From Bacteroidota bacterium (GTDB taxonomy: Bacteria; Bacteroidota; Bacteroidia; B-17B0; Aurantibacillaceae), in the NCBI GenBank assembly GCA_963169355.1, contig CAUJCR010000059.1, forward strand, positions 1 to 53,338: a stretch of 53,338 nt of DNA, written 5' to 3'. Every line of letters begins with the position of its first letter. Positions within the stretch are counted from its first letter, which is position 1. The notes beneath the pieces are model-generated. The model made no database searches and was not told the origin of the DNA. It saw only the letters and a program-made list of their open reading frames with translations. Below are positions 45,144 to 53,115 of the stretch, one piece after another. The position numbers and the translations under genes are program-made.

Positions 45144-46454
45144 ATGTCAAATTTAGTAGCTATTGTAGGTCGCCCAAATGTTGGAAAATCAACATTATTT
45201 AATCGTTTAACCGAAACGAGAGAGGCCATTGTGGATGATGAACCAGGTGTAACACGCGATAGACATTACGGTAAATCATCGTGGAATGGCATTGAGTTTT
45301 CGGTAGTAGATACTGGTGGCTACATTAAAGGGAGTGATGATATCTTTGAGGAAGAAATTCGTAAACAAGTACAAATTGCAGTTGATGAATGTAGCACCAT
45401 TTTATTTATGGTAGATGTAACCGATGGTGTAACTGATTTTGACAAGGATGTTGCTAATATTGTAAGACGAAGTAAAAAACCAATATTTTTAGTAGTTAAT
45501 AAAGTTGATAATAGCGAACGGAATGCCTATGCCTCTGAGTTTTACACATTAGGACTTGGCGATCCTTATTGCATTTCATCTAATAGTGGCATGGGTACAG
45601 GTGATTTATTAGATGCCGTAGTTAAATCTTTTCCTGAAAATTTGGGTGCTATTGAAGACAGTCATCTCCCAAAAATTGCAATTGTTGGAAGGCCTAATGT
45701 TGGAAAATCATCTTTAACCAATGCCTTACTTGGAGAAGACAGAAACATTGTAACACCGATTGCAGGAACTACAAGAGATACCATTCATACACGCTATAAT
45801 AAATTCGGTCACGATTTTTTACTTATTGATACCGCTGGTATGCGTAAAAAAGCAAAGGTGCACGAGGATATTGAGTTTTACAGCGTGATGCGTACTATTA
45901 AAGCAATTGAAAATTCAGACGTGTGTGTGTTAATGATTGATGCTACGCAAGGATTAGAATCACAAGATTTAAATATTATCCATCTCATTGTAAAAAATCA
46001 TAAAGGAATTGTTGTTGTAGTAAATAAATGGGATTTAGTTGAAAATAAAGACACAAACTCCACTAAACGATTTGAAGAACAAATTAGAAAAAGCATGGCG
46101 CCATTTAATGATGTGCCTATTATTTTTACATCTGTAACCGAGAAGCAACGCATTATGAAAGTGATTGATGTAGCTATGGATGTGTATAATTCAAAATCTC
46201 AAAAAATACCTACTAGTAAGTTAAATGAATATTTTTTACCATTAATTGAGGCATATCCACCACCAGCTGTAAAAGGTAAAATGGTACGCATTAAATATGT
46301 TACACAAATAAAAGATACTTGCGCCTTCATATTCTTTTGCAACTCGCCTCAATACTTAACTGATGCTTACAAACGATTTTTAGAAAATAAATTTAGAGAG
46401 AGTTTTAATTTTACAGGTGTGCCTTTATCATTTTATTTTAGGGCAAAAAGCTAA
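45144..46454 (+). CDS. der: GTPase Der (EngA), ribosome assembly
   Basis: 436-aa double-GTPase needed for 50S subunit maturation. Two G domains in tandem: G1 GRPNVGKSTLFNRL with DTGGYI and NKVD (about residues 8-160), and a second GRPNVGKSSLTNALL with DTAGMRKK and NKWD (about 180-345). A C-terminal KH-like domain follows (about 350-436: PPPAVKGKMVRIKYVTQ, FTGVPLSFYFRAKS), which is characteristic of Der. All guanine-nucleotide motifs are intact. The gene ends 5 bases from the stop of the convergent hemerythrin gene. Confidence 0.98.
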   Translation: MSNLVAIVGRPNVGKSTLFNRLTETREAIVDDEPGVTRDRHYGKSSWNGIEFSVVDTGGYIKGSDDIFEEEIRKQVQIAVDECSTILFMVDVTDGVTDFDKDVANIVRRSKKPIFLVVNKVDNSERNAYASEFYTLGLGDPYCISSNSGMGTGDLLDAVVKSFPENLGAIEDSHLPKIAIVGRPNVGKSSLTNALLGEDRNIVTPIAGTTRDTIHTRYNKFGHDFLLIDTAGMRKKAKVHEDIEFYSVMRTIKAIENSDVCVLMIDATQGLESQDLNIIHLIVKNHKGIVVVVNKWDLVENKDTNSTKRFEEQIRKSMAPFNDVPIIFTSVTEKQRIMKVIDVAMDVYNSKSQKIPTSKLNEYFLPLIEAYPPPAVKGKMVRIKYVTQIKDTCAFIFFCNSPQYLTDAYKRFLENKFRESFNFTGVPLSFYFRAKS

Positions 46455-46459
46455 ACTTA

Positions 46460-46921
46460 TTACACCCAAAATTCATCCGTCCAGTTCAAATCTTCAACCG
46501 ATCGGCTGTGAATGAGTTCAATTTGTTGGAGCTGTTGTTCCGTAGCTATTTTATCTATTTCCATAAACAACACACGCTCTTCAAATCGAATGTGCTTTTC
46601 TAATTCTTCTTCAATTAAACTCAATGAGTTTTCAATATGTGTTGTATCAAGAAACAAACGGCGTAAGCGTTTATGCTCAGTAATTGCTTTTTTTACCAGG
46701 TCGTGCTCCGTACCCAATATTGGGAATATGTAATTTTCTTCAAGTTCAAAATGTTCCTTTAAATGATTTTCATAAAACCAATCTGTAAAAGCCTTTATCC
46801 TATCAATACTTATATTCTTTTTAAAACCTGTTCTAATTTTCCAACAAGCCAACAAGCCATGGTGGTGCTCACGACTAAGTGGTTTTAAATATTCGCTACG
46901 TTTAATTGGTTGTGCTATCAT
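46460..46921 (-). CDS. Hemerythrin-domain protein
   Basis: 153-aa four-helix protein with histidine/glutamate di-iron ligands: SREHHHGLL, NHLKEHFELEENYIFP and KHIRFEERVLFMEI, the HHE pattern. Such proteins bind O2 or NO, or protect iron-sulfur enzymes. The start lies one base after the stop of the cupin gene, so they are cotranscribed. It is the last gene of the Rrf2-to-hemerythrin series. Confidence 0.92.
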   Translation of the reverse strand: MIAQPIKRSEYLKPLSREHHHGLLACWKIRTGFKKNISIDRIKAFTDWFYENHLKEHFELEENYIFPILGTEHDLVKKAITEHKRLRRLFLDTTHIENSLSLIEEELEKHIRFEERVLFMEIDKIATEQQLQQIELIHSRSVEDLNWTDEFWV

Positions 46922-46922
46922 C

Positions 46923-47252
46923 TTATTCTTCTGTATTAATGGCTCCTACCAATAATATCAATGTTTGATTGGTATGGTTAGCAATAGCATGATTTGTTTT
47001 TTCAGGAAATTTTACTACCTCACCTACCTTTGCAATGTAGCTATTTGTATCAACCGTAAGTGTAGCGGTTCCTTCAACAACAACCGCAAATTCTAATTTA
47101 TCTACATGCAAATGAGTTGGGAAAACAGAATTTGCCTCTACCTTCACATATTTTAAAGTACCATTCGGTAAGTTAATAATCTCGCTTCCTGAAAAGCCCT
47201 TAACATTATACGCTTTCCATTCTGCATCTTTATGGTTAAAATGGTTTGCCAT
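46923..47252 (-). CDS. Small cupin-domain protein
   Basis: 109-aa single-domain cupin. The beta-barrel pattern includes metal-ligand-like LHVDKLEFAVVVEGTATLTV (motif 1 His/Glu) and KFPEKTNHAIANHTNQTL (motif 2 His). It probably binds a metal ion or small ligand; no enzymatic role is evident. It lies between the azurin-like gene (after a terminator hairpin) and the hemerythrin gene, in the same orientation as both. Confidence 0.85.
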   Translation of the reverse strand: MANHFNHKDAEWKAYNVKGFSGSEIINLPNGTLKYVKVEANSVFPTHLHVDKLEFAVVVEGTATLTVDTNSYIAKVGEVVKFPEKTNHAIANHTNQTLILLVGAINTEE

Positions 47253-47269
47253 TATTGATTTTATAAATA

Positions 47270-47305
47270 AAAGAGTCTGTTTAATTTAAATTAAACAGAC
47301 TCTTT
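47270..47305 (-). terminator. 36-bp perfect palindrome after the azurin-like gene
   Basis: Left arm AAAGAGTCTGTTTAATTT (47270-47287) is exactly complementary to the right arm with no unpaired centre, and ends in TTT. It lies 52 bases past the azurin-like stop and 18 bases before the cupin start, and probably terminates in both directions. Confidence 0.75.
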
Positions 47306-47357
47306 ATGGTTTGAATTTAATTAGAAAATTGATGTAATTATTCTAAGAGTTGTTTAA

Positions 47358-47867
47358 TTATTCAACAATAAATTGTCCTTTCATCATTCCATAATGTCCA
47401 GGGAATGAGCATAAGAAATCGTATGTTCCTTTAGCAGGTGCTGTAAATTCTACTTCAGTTGTTTCGCCACCACCAATTGTTTTAGTGTGTGCTATCACTT
47501 TATCAGCCATATCAGCAGGAATATAATCATTATCTTTTGCGCCAGCAGCAGCTTTTGCAAATTCATCCATATTAACGCCAGCAGCTAATAATACAAAATT
47601 ATGTCCCATAGCAGCAACTGGGGCTTTACCTGTGTGAGTTAAAGTAATTTTAACTTTTTGTCCTTCTTTAGCATAAATTTCAGTGATATCATATTTCATA
47701 TCATCACCTGCGCTAATAGCAATATCAGCCATCTCATTTGCAGGCTCTGGAGCTGGAGCCTCAGTAGTTGCAGGAGCAGTAGTTGTTTCTGTTGATGTTG
47801 CTTCTTGTTTGTTTCCACATGCAGCTAAAAATAATACCGTTGCAGCTGCTAGAATTGTTTTTTTCAT
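47358..47867 (-). CDS. Azurin-like cupredoxin lipoprotein
   Basis: 169 aa. The lipobox LAAC (Cys17) follows a signal peptide, then a Thr/Ala/Pro/Glu-rich tether (18-46) and an azurin domain (47-169). Type-1 copper ligands are all present: His89 (MGHNFVLL), and Cys153, His158 and Met161 or Met162 in FLCSFPGHYGMMKG. It would be an electron carrier on the outer membrane or periplasmic face. It lies next to ScdA/RIC and Rrf2, consistent with an NO or denitrification-linked electron route, though no Nir or Nor gene is in the window. Confidence 0.93.
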   Translation of the reverse strand: MKKTILAAATVLFLAACGNKQEATSTETTTAPATTEAPAPEPANEMADIAISAGDDMKYDITEIYAKEGQKVKITLTHTGKAPVAAMGHNFVLLAAGVNMDEFAKAAAGAKDNDYIPADMADKVIAHTKTIGGGETTEVEFTAPAKGTYDFLCSFPGHYGMMKGQFIVE

Positions 47868-47905
47868 GTTTGTTTGTTTTTTAGGATTACTATTTATTTT
47901 ATTTA

Positions 47906-48628
47906 TTATGCTTTTACAAATGACTCTTCCATTTCAATTGAACTAGGGAATAAAATATTATTCTCTAAATGAATATGTAAATGTAAATCGTCTTCAAATT
48001 CTTTTATAAATGCAAAAGTAACTTTATATGTGTTACAAGCATCACTTGGAGGTGTATAATTTTGAGTTAATTCTGCAATTCGTCTAAAACGCTCTCCTTC
48101 GTTGTCATGTTCATGCATCATCATCTTAATTGGATTTTGTACTGAACCAAAACCAGCCTGTGGCGCAACGCCTGTTTGCTTAGCCGCAACTAATTTTCTA
48201 ATAAATGGAAACAATATTAACTCTTCTTTCTTCATGTGTGCTGCCAATTCTCCGGCCGATTGAAAGAATAAATCTTTTATTTCAAATAATTCGGGATGAT
48301 GACCGCCATGTACACTACATATTTTTTCGAGGTATTGTTTAATAATCGGCGTTTTTTCCTCTACATAACGATGGTGCTTTTTCTCAATATAATCTGCCAA
48401 TAAATCTAGTGGCCATGTTTTATAATCCGTTCCAGTGTTAGAACTCGAAGAAGTTGCATCCTTAATTTTCTGAATTAATTCCTGTTTATTAATACCTTTT
48501 GCCTCACACACTTCATCTATTGATTTATTACCCTTGCAACAAAAATCAATTCCGTAAGATTCAAAGACAGTTGCCGTACGATAATCATCTGCCACAAACT
48601 GTCCAATTGTTTTTACATTGTCTGTCAT
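47906..48628 (-). CDS. Iron-sulfur cluster repair di-iron protein (ScdA/RIC/YtfE family)
   Basis: 240 aa. The N-terminal DUF542 domain (1-60) has the conserved ESYGIDFCCKGN motif; a hemerythrin-like di-iron domain (about 85-235) carries SVHGGHHPELFEI, AHMKKEELILFPFI, MMHEHDNEGERF and HLHIHLENNILFP. These repair iron-sulfur clusters damaged by nitric oxide or oxidants by supplying iron. It lies 20 bases downstream of the Rrf2 gene in the same direction, so it is expected to be under Rrf2 control. Confidence 0.96.
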   Translation of the reverse strand: MTDNVKTIGQFVADDYRTATVFESYGIDFCCKGNKSIDEVCEAKGINKQELIQKIKDATSSSSNTGTDYKTWPLDLLADYIEKKHHRYVEEKTPIIKQYLEKICSVHGGHHPELFEIKDLFFQSAGELAAHMKKEELILFPFIRKLVAAKQTGVAPQAGFGSVQNPIKMMMHEHDNEGERFRRIAELTQNYTPPSDACNTYKVTFAFIKEFEDDLHLHIHLENNILFPSSIEMEESFVKA

Positions 48629-48648
48629 AATTTCTAATTTATTTGGTT

Positions 48649-49083
48649 TTACCTATTTAAAAATGATAGTCCCTTCTCTAAACTCTGAGATAACTCTATC
48701 ACACATGTATTTTCTAACATTTCTTTTAATTCATTTCGGATACCTTTAAATTTATGATGCATTGGACAGGGTGTTTTCTCTGAACATACCTTAAATCCTA
48801 AACCACAATCTTTATAGATGCTATCGCCATCTATTGCCTCCACTACTTCGCTTAGTTTAAGCTTGTTTAATTTCTTTTCGTTAATCACAAATCCACCTGC
48901 AGGCCCTTTAACAGATTCAATAATTTGAGCTTTACTTAATTGCTGCAAAATTTTTGCTGTAAACGCTTCTGGAGAATCAATAGCTTTTACTATTTCCTTT
49001 ATGCCAACACGTTTTCCAGAGCTTGTTTGCTCAGCAATATATATTGTTGAACGAATAGCATATTTACAAGCTTTAGAAAACAT
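48649..49083 (-). CDS. Rrf2-family regulator, NsrR/IscR-like
   Basis: 144-aa winged helix regulator. The N-terminal HTH (about 1-65) is typical of Rrf2, with KGPAGGFVINEKK the wing. Three cysteines Cys93, Cys100 and Cys106 (KDCGLGFKVCSEKTPC) match the iron-sulfur ligand trio of NsrR and IscR, so it probably senses nitric oxide or iron-sulfur status through a cluster. The gene next to it, scdA/ric, is a classic NsrR target. A palindrome over its own promoter (49111-49140) suggests autoregulation. Confidence 0.93.
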   Translation of the reverse strand: MFSKACKYAIRSTIYIAEQTSSGKRVGIKEIVKAIDSPEAFTAKILQQLSKAQIIESVKGPAGGFVINEKKLNKLKLSEVVEAIDGDSIYKDCGLGFKVCSEKTPCPMHHKFKGIRNELKEMLENTCVIELSQSLEKGLSFLNR

Positions 49084-49093
49084 AATGACTTCA

Positions 49094-49101
49094 CAAAAGT
49101 A
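49094..49101 (-). promoter_or_regulatory. Candidate -7 box of the Rrf2 operon
   Basis: Reads TACTTTTG on the minus strand (TAnnTTTG), 10 bases before the Rrf2 ATG. The palindrome lies 9 bases upstream of it. Confidence 0.5.
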
Positions 49102-49110
49102 GGAACTTAT

Positions 49111-49140
49111 TTATTAAAAGACATGAATGTCCTTTATTAA
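49111..49140. promoter_or_regulatory. Imperfect palindrome, likely Rrf2 operator
   Basis: Arms TTATTAAAAGACAT and ATGTCCTTTATTAA pair at 12 of 14 positions about a GA centre. Lying just upstream of the -7 box at 49094-49101, it covers the -33 region of the Rrf2 promoter. The general shape (A/T-rich dyad with a short centre) fits Rrf2-family operators. Confidence 0.6.
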
Positions 49141-49179
49141 AAACAAGAAAATGAGAAAAATCATTTTTATGTAAATAAA

Positions 49180-49210
49180 AAAACGGAGAGGAAAAACTCC
49201 ACTCCGTTTT
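49180..49210 (-). terminator. Terminator of the small membrane protein gene
   Basis: Stem AAAACGGAG with CTCCGTTTT around a 13-base loop, followed on the minus strand by a T-run. It lies 23 bases past the stop of the gene at 49233-49535. Confidence 0.8.
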
Positions 49211-49232
49211 ATATAAGATATTTAGTAAAAAG

Positions 49233-49535
49233 TTAAATAAACATGAATAAGAAAATTGAGTTTGCTATCAAGCTAAGATAAAATGTGATTAAACAAGCTT
49301 TACCAGATACTTGAGCAATACAAGCTGCATTACAAGCCATAGCTGTTGCTGCACTCGTTAATAAAAGTGTCATATTAGAACCGTTTGCTAAAATTAACCC
49401 TGCTGCAGCAGAAGCATAACAACTTTGTACAATCATTACAACCGACATCCAAAAAAATCTTTTTTCTTCGAAGATAAATGCTTGTTTTTCAAACCATCCA
49501 CTTGGTGCTGTATTACTGTGACTTGATGAACTCAT
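49233..49535 (-). CDS. Small membrane protein, unknown
   Basis: 100 aa. A short polar N-terminus (SSSSHSNTAPSGWFEKQ) leads to three probable transmembrane helices: about 29-50 (MSVVMIVQSCYASAAAGLIL), 53-75 and 79-100. It is rich in Cys, Ala and Ser within the helices. I know no family for it. It follows the halogenase-like gene in the same direction after 150 bases and is a candidate partner, but nothing more can be shown. Confidence 0.65.
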   Translation of the reverse strand: MSSSSHSNTAPSGWFEKQAFIFEEKRFFWMSVVMIVQSCYASAAAGLILANGSNMTLLLTSAATAMACNAACIAQVSGKACLITFYLSLIANSIFLFMFI

Positions 49536-49685
49536 ATTTTATAAATTAAAAGGTTATCTATTTTTTTTTGTAAAAATACAAAAAGAATTTTTAATCAAAA
49601 GATTTTTTATACAACTGATTTCTTTATTTAATTTTTAGTTTATTTTATAAAATCGCAATCAGCTGATTATCAAATTATTGCAAGA

Positions 49686-50927
49686 TTAAGATTTAATACT
49701 CGATGACTCAATAAACTTGGCTAATGTTGTTACCATTTTCTCAGATTTTGACACAAATGGATTCGTTTCGTCCCACACATAACCCGCTAAAACCGAGCAA
49801 ATTTTGTTGCGCATATCTTCATCTGGATTTTCAGCAAAAAAGATTTTAAATAAGGTGCCATCATACCATCCATTTACAAACACTCTAAACACATCAATGC
49901 CCGTTTGCATATATTTTACATAATCTTTATCCCAATCTACTTTTTCTCCCTTAAAATGCTTAATAACTAATTCAGCAGCTCTTTGTGCTGACACAGAAGC
50001 AAGTGTAACGCCTGATGAAAAAACAGGATCTAAAAACTCTGTTACATTTCCTGTTAGCACATAACCATTTCCATAAAATGTATCGGTGGTTGCACTCCAA
50101 CCTTGTAAAACTTTTGGTTCCTCCCAAATCATATCAAAATCTCTAAATCTACTCTTAATATCTGGTTCAGAATCAATCATTTGTTTATACTTCTCGGTTA
50201 AAGTACCCGAATATTTTTCGAAAAACTCTGGACTACTCACAAAACCAAGTGAAGTAGTTCCTGTAGAAAATGGAATAACCCAAATCCATGTACTATGATT
50301 ATGAACATAAATAGTAATTCTATCTGGTTCATCATGCTCATTGCGATATGGATCTTTTAGATGTGCAAACACAGCTTTACGAGTATATTGTGTGGAAGGT
50401 TTATTAAGTCCAAATAAAGTTGGAATAACACGACCATAACCACTACCATCTACAATAAACTTAGCGTTTATTTGTTGCGTAGTGCCATCTAAAGATTTTA
50501 CTGTAGTAATAGATGAACCATCAGCATTAAATTTTATATCTACCACTTCTGTTTCGTATTGTACAGGTATGCCTTTTTCTTCGCAAGCATCAGCTAAGGC
50601 TTTATCAAAATCGGCGCGTTGTACTTGGTAAGCATGATCCCAGCCTTTTGTGTATTGTTGCGCAAATTTAAAATCGCATATCTTTCCATCTAATACAAAT
50701 TTAGCACCTGTTTTTTCTTGAAAATTTTTCTTTTTAATAGCATCTAATAATCCTGCTGCATCTAAAGACTCAATACATCTAGGCAATAAACTCTCTCCTA
50801 TTACAAATCTTGGAAACTTTACTTTTTCTACAATTTGAACCGTCAATCCTGCTTGCTTAAGCATAGCAGCCGAAATAGTTCCTGAAGGTCCAGCACCGAT
50901 GACTAATACATCTACATTATTTTTCAT
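49686..50927 (-). CDS. FAD-dependent halogenase-like oxidoreductase
   Basis: 413-aa flavoprotein. FAD-binding VIGAGPSGTISAAML (residues 9-) and DPVFSSGVTLAS (C-terminal FAD motif) mark the glutathione-reductase/PHBH fold. Two features point to flavin-dependent halogenases: WIWVIP at 214-219 matches the WxWxIP motif, and Lys72 in QEKTGAKF sits where CmlS/PltA-type enzymes have their catalytic Lys; IGESLLPR is also shared. The final ~70 residues are helical. Such enzymes, or non-halogenating relatives in flexirubin/aryl-polyene pathways, act on carrier-bound or small aromatic substrates. No polyketide or carrier gene is within the window, so the substrate is open. Confidence 0.85.
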   Translation of the reverse strand: MKNNVDVLVIGAGPSGTISAAMLKQAGLTVQIVEKVKFPRFVIGESLLPRCIESLDAAGLLDAIKKKNFQEKTGAKFVLDGKICDFKFAQQYTKGWDHAYQVQRADFDKALADACEEKGIPVQYETEVVDIKFNADGSSITTVKSLDGTTQQINAKFIVDGSGYGRVIPTLFGLNKPSTQYTRKAVFAHLKDPYRNEHDEPDRITIYVHNHSTWIWVIPFSTGTTSLGFVSSPEFFEKYSGTLTEKYKQMIDSEPDIKSRFRDFDMIWEEPKVLQGWSATTDTFYGNGYVLTGNVTEFLDPVFSSGVTLASVSAQRAAELVIKHFKGEKVDWDKDYVKYMQTGIDVFRVFVNGWYDGTLFKIFFAENPDEDMRNKICSVLAGYVWDETNPFVSKSEKMVTTLAKFIESSSIKS

Positions 50928-51038
50928 ATTAATTATTTTTATATTCTATTAATTCGTTGTAATTGTAAAACAATACTACTTATTTAATTTGATTTAAAGG
51001 TAAAAAGCCGATATTATTTATAAACTATATGATTAAAA

Positions 51039-51395
51039 TCAGATAAATTTTTCTAGATAAGACTTTAATACAATGGCGTGATTGTGCTCTGGGTCTTTTG
51101 CGGCAATTAATAGTGTAACACATTTTTTAGTTCTAAAAACCGAGAGTTGTTTTTCTACATTTTCATTACTATTTAATTCAATCGTATATTTAGTTTGAAA
51201 ATCTTTCCACTTTTTTGGATCATGAGCAAACCAAATCCTTAATTCGCTAGAAGGAGCTAATTCTTTTAACCAGTCATCTAACTTAGCGTATTCTTTCTTT
51301 ACACCTCTCGGCCATAATCTATCCACAAGCACTCTATAACCATCGTTCTTAGTTGGTTCTTCGTATATGCGTTTAATAATTAAATTAGGCTTCAT
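51039..51395 (-). CDS. DUF488-family protein
   Basis: 118 aa. The DUF488 signature RVLVDRLWPRGVKKEYAKLDDWLKEL is near the N-terminus, then AHDPKKWKDFQTKY and a Cys in KKCVTLLIAAKDPEHNHA. Function of the family is unclear. The start overlaps the stop of the MORN-type gene by 4 bases (ATGA), so the two are translationally coupled. Confidence 0.9.
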   Translation of the reverse strand: MKPNLIIKRIYEEPTKNDGYRVLVDRLWPRGVKKEYAKLDDWLKELAPSSELRIWFAHDPKKWKDFQTKYTIELNSNENVEKQLSVFRTKKCVTLLIAAKDPEHNHAIVLKSYLEKFI

Positions 51396-51709
51396 TTCCC
51401 AATCACTTCATCGCGTATTAATTTATCTTCTTTATAAAATTGTATCTTCACAAGTTCTCCCCGCTGATTATAAATTTTAAAATCTCCTTGTTTTTTTCCT
51501 GCTTTAAAAATTCCTTCGCACCAAATTGTACCATTGTCATGAAAACTTTTGTAAACACCTTGCCGTTTTCCATTGCGATAGCGTTCTTCAACTAATAAGA
51601 TTCCTTTTTTGTTATATTCCTTCCAGATTCCCGATTTTAAACGAGCTGTATTTAGTTTGCCTTCTATCAATAACTCTCCACTGCGCGAATATTCCCTATA
51701 CACTTTCAT
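51392..51709 (-). CDS. MORN-repeat (YwqK-type) protein
   Basis: 105 aa made of about four ~22-residue MORN-like repeats: YSRSGELLIEGKLNTARLKSG, YNKKGILLVEERYRNGKRQG, FHDNGTIWCEGIFKAGKKQG and YNQRGELVKIQFYKEDKL. These toxin-antitoxin YwqK-like repeats are common in Bacteroidota. No signal peptide is seen. It is followed by the overlapping DUF488 gene. A -7 box lies at 51739-51746. Confidence 0.85.
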   Translation of the reverse strand: MKVYREYSRSGELLIEGKLNTARLKSGIWKEYNKKGILLVEERYRNGKRQGVYKSFHDNGTIWCEGIFKAGKKQGDFKIYNQRGELVKIQFYKEDKLIRDEVIGK

Positions 51710-51738
51710 CTTTTACAAAGTTTACAACAAATAATACA

Positions 51739-51746
51739 CAAAAGTA
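51739..51746 (-). promoter_or_regulatory. Candidate -7 box of the MORN/DUF488 pair
   Basis: Reads TACTTTTG on the minus strand (TAnnTTTG), 29 bases before the ATG at 51709. Confidence 0.4.
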
Positions 51747-51783
51747 ACTAGCAAAAATGAGACTGAAAATTAAAATCGGTATT

Positions 51784-52968
51784 TTATTTTTGACGAAATT
51801 TCTTAGTTTGATTAAAAATAGTTTGCAGAATTTTTTTATCTACATCATCCAAACTTAAATTTCTACGTGCTAACACTCTATTAGTTGTTTCTATCATTTT
51901 ATCAAACTGATATTCTTCCATCATTTCCGCTCCGCCCCAAGTAAATGACGGGATGTGATTTGGAGGAAAGCCCCCACCAAAAATATTAGCACCTACTCCT
52001 ACCACTGTGCCTGTATTAAACATAGTATTAATACCACATTTGCTATGATCTCCCATCATTAAACCACAAAATTGTAACCCACTATCTTTCATGGTTTCCG
52101 ATTGATAATTAAACAATTTTACAGAGCCATAATTATTCTTTAAGTTTGAGTTATTAGTATCAGCACCTAAATTACACCACTCCCCTACTACACTATTTCC
52201 AAGAAAACCATCATGCGCCTTATTACTATATCCCATAATTACTGAATTATTTATCTCTCCACCTACTTTACTATGAGGTCCAATAGTAGTAGGGCCATAC
52301 ACTTTAGTTGCAAGTTTCAATACACTATGTTCGCCCAAGACAAATGGACCTCGCACAATTGAACCCTCCATAACTTCCGCATCTTTTCCAATATAAATAA
52401 CGCCAGATTTAGTATTAAAAATAGAAGCTTCAACAACTGCACCTTCCTCAATAAATATTCTACTTACATCACCAATTACTTTGTTTGAATTTGATAATGG
52501 TTGTGATTTTTTATTTTGAGTTAAGGATTCAAAATCTAGTTCAATAGCCTCGGCATTTTTTAAGAAAATATCCCAAGGATAATTAATTGCAGTGATATAA
52601 TTTGTAAATTCAGTAGCATTCGTAATTTGTTCCATTACGTCTAATCGCTTCTGTTTATCCGTTCTATATGCAATTAATTGATTATCTTTTTTTAATCCTG
52701 TTTCTGGTTTTAAATTCTTGATGGCTTCTACTAGTTGTTTACTTGGTAATAACTTCCCATTAATAAAAGTTGTATCAGATGTAAGTTTCAAGGCATATTT
52801 TTCTTGTAAATACTCTTGAGTTTGAAATGACAATTTCTCATTTAATACATTTTCCCATTTTTCTCTAATCGTTAATATACCAATTCGAAGCTCTGCACAA
52901 GGCTTTGTATAGGTTAATGGTAATAAATCATTCCATGAATGATCGTCAAATAAAACATAATTTCTCAT
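51784..52968 (-). CDS. GlmU-like putative sugar nucleotidyltransferase (Bacteroidota type)
   Basis: 394 aa. The N-terminal ~150 residues are a degenerate nucleotidyltransferase-like domain (LLPLTYTKPCAELRIGILTI). The C-terminal half is a left-handed beta-helix of hexapeptide repeats (GKDAEVMEGSIVRGPFVLGE, YGPTTIGPHSKVGGEINNSVI, GANIFGGGFPP). The order resembles GlmU (uridyltransferase plus acetyltransferase), but the Gly-rich nucleotide loop LxxGxGTRM is absent, so the nucleotidyl part may be inactive. Bacteroidota carry this as an extra 'GlmU family' protein beside true GlmU. Role unproven. Confidence 0.88.
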   Translation of the reverse strand: MRNYVLFDDHSWNDLLPLTYTKPCAELRIGILTIREKWENVLNEKLSFQTQEYLQEKYALKLTSDTTFINGKLLPSKQLVEAIKNLKPETGLKKDNQLIAYRTDKQKRLDVMEQITNATEFTNYITAINYPWDIFLKNAEAIELDFESLTQNKKSQPLSNSNKVIGDVSRIFIEEGAVVEASIFNTKSGVIYIGKDAEVMEGSIVRGPFVLGEHSVLKLATKVYGPTTIGPHSKVGGEINNSVIMGYSNKAHDGFLGNSVVGEWCNLGADTNNSNLKNNYGSVKLFNYQSETMKDSGLQFCGLMMGDHSKCGINTMFNTGTVVGVGANIFGGGFPPNHIPSFTWGGAEMMEEYQFDKMIETTNRVLARRNLSLDDVDKKILQTIFNQTKKFRQK

Positions 52969-53069
52969 TTCAAATTTTATTTAGATATAATGAACTATTC
53001 ATCTTTCGTGAATTAACTTCAAATATACAGAATTTCTTTTGTGTCGTTTTTACTTTAGCAATAACAAAA

Positions 53070-53094
53070 AAAGCCCACTTGTGGAGTGGGCTTT
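53070..53094 (-). terminator. Terminator of the gene at the right edge
   Basis: Perfect 10-bp stem AAAGCCCACT/AGTGGGCTTT with a 5-base loop, followed on the minus strand by a T-run. It lies 22 bases after the stop of the type IX cargo gene at 53116. Confidence 0.88.
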
Positions 53095-53115
53095 AAAATA
53101 TGCTGTTGAATGAGT

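Noticed and set aside
47683..47946. 87-codon hydrophobic frame antisense to the azurin-like gene
   Set aside because: It mirrors the Ala/Thr-rich tether of the azurin lipoprotein and has no promoter.
49656..49667. 12-bp palindrome AATCAGCTGATT between the halogenase-like gene and the membrane protein gene
   Set aside because: Too short and isolated to call an operator or terminator.
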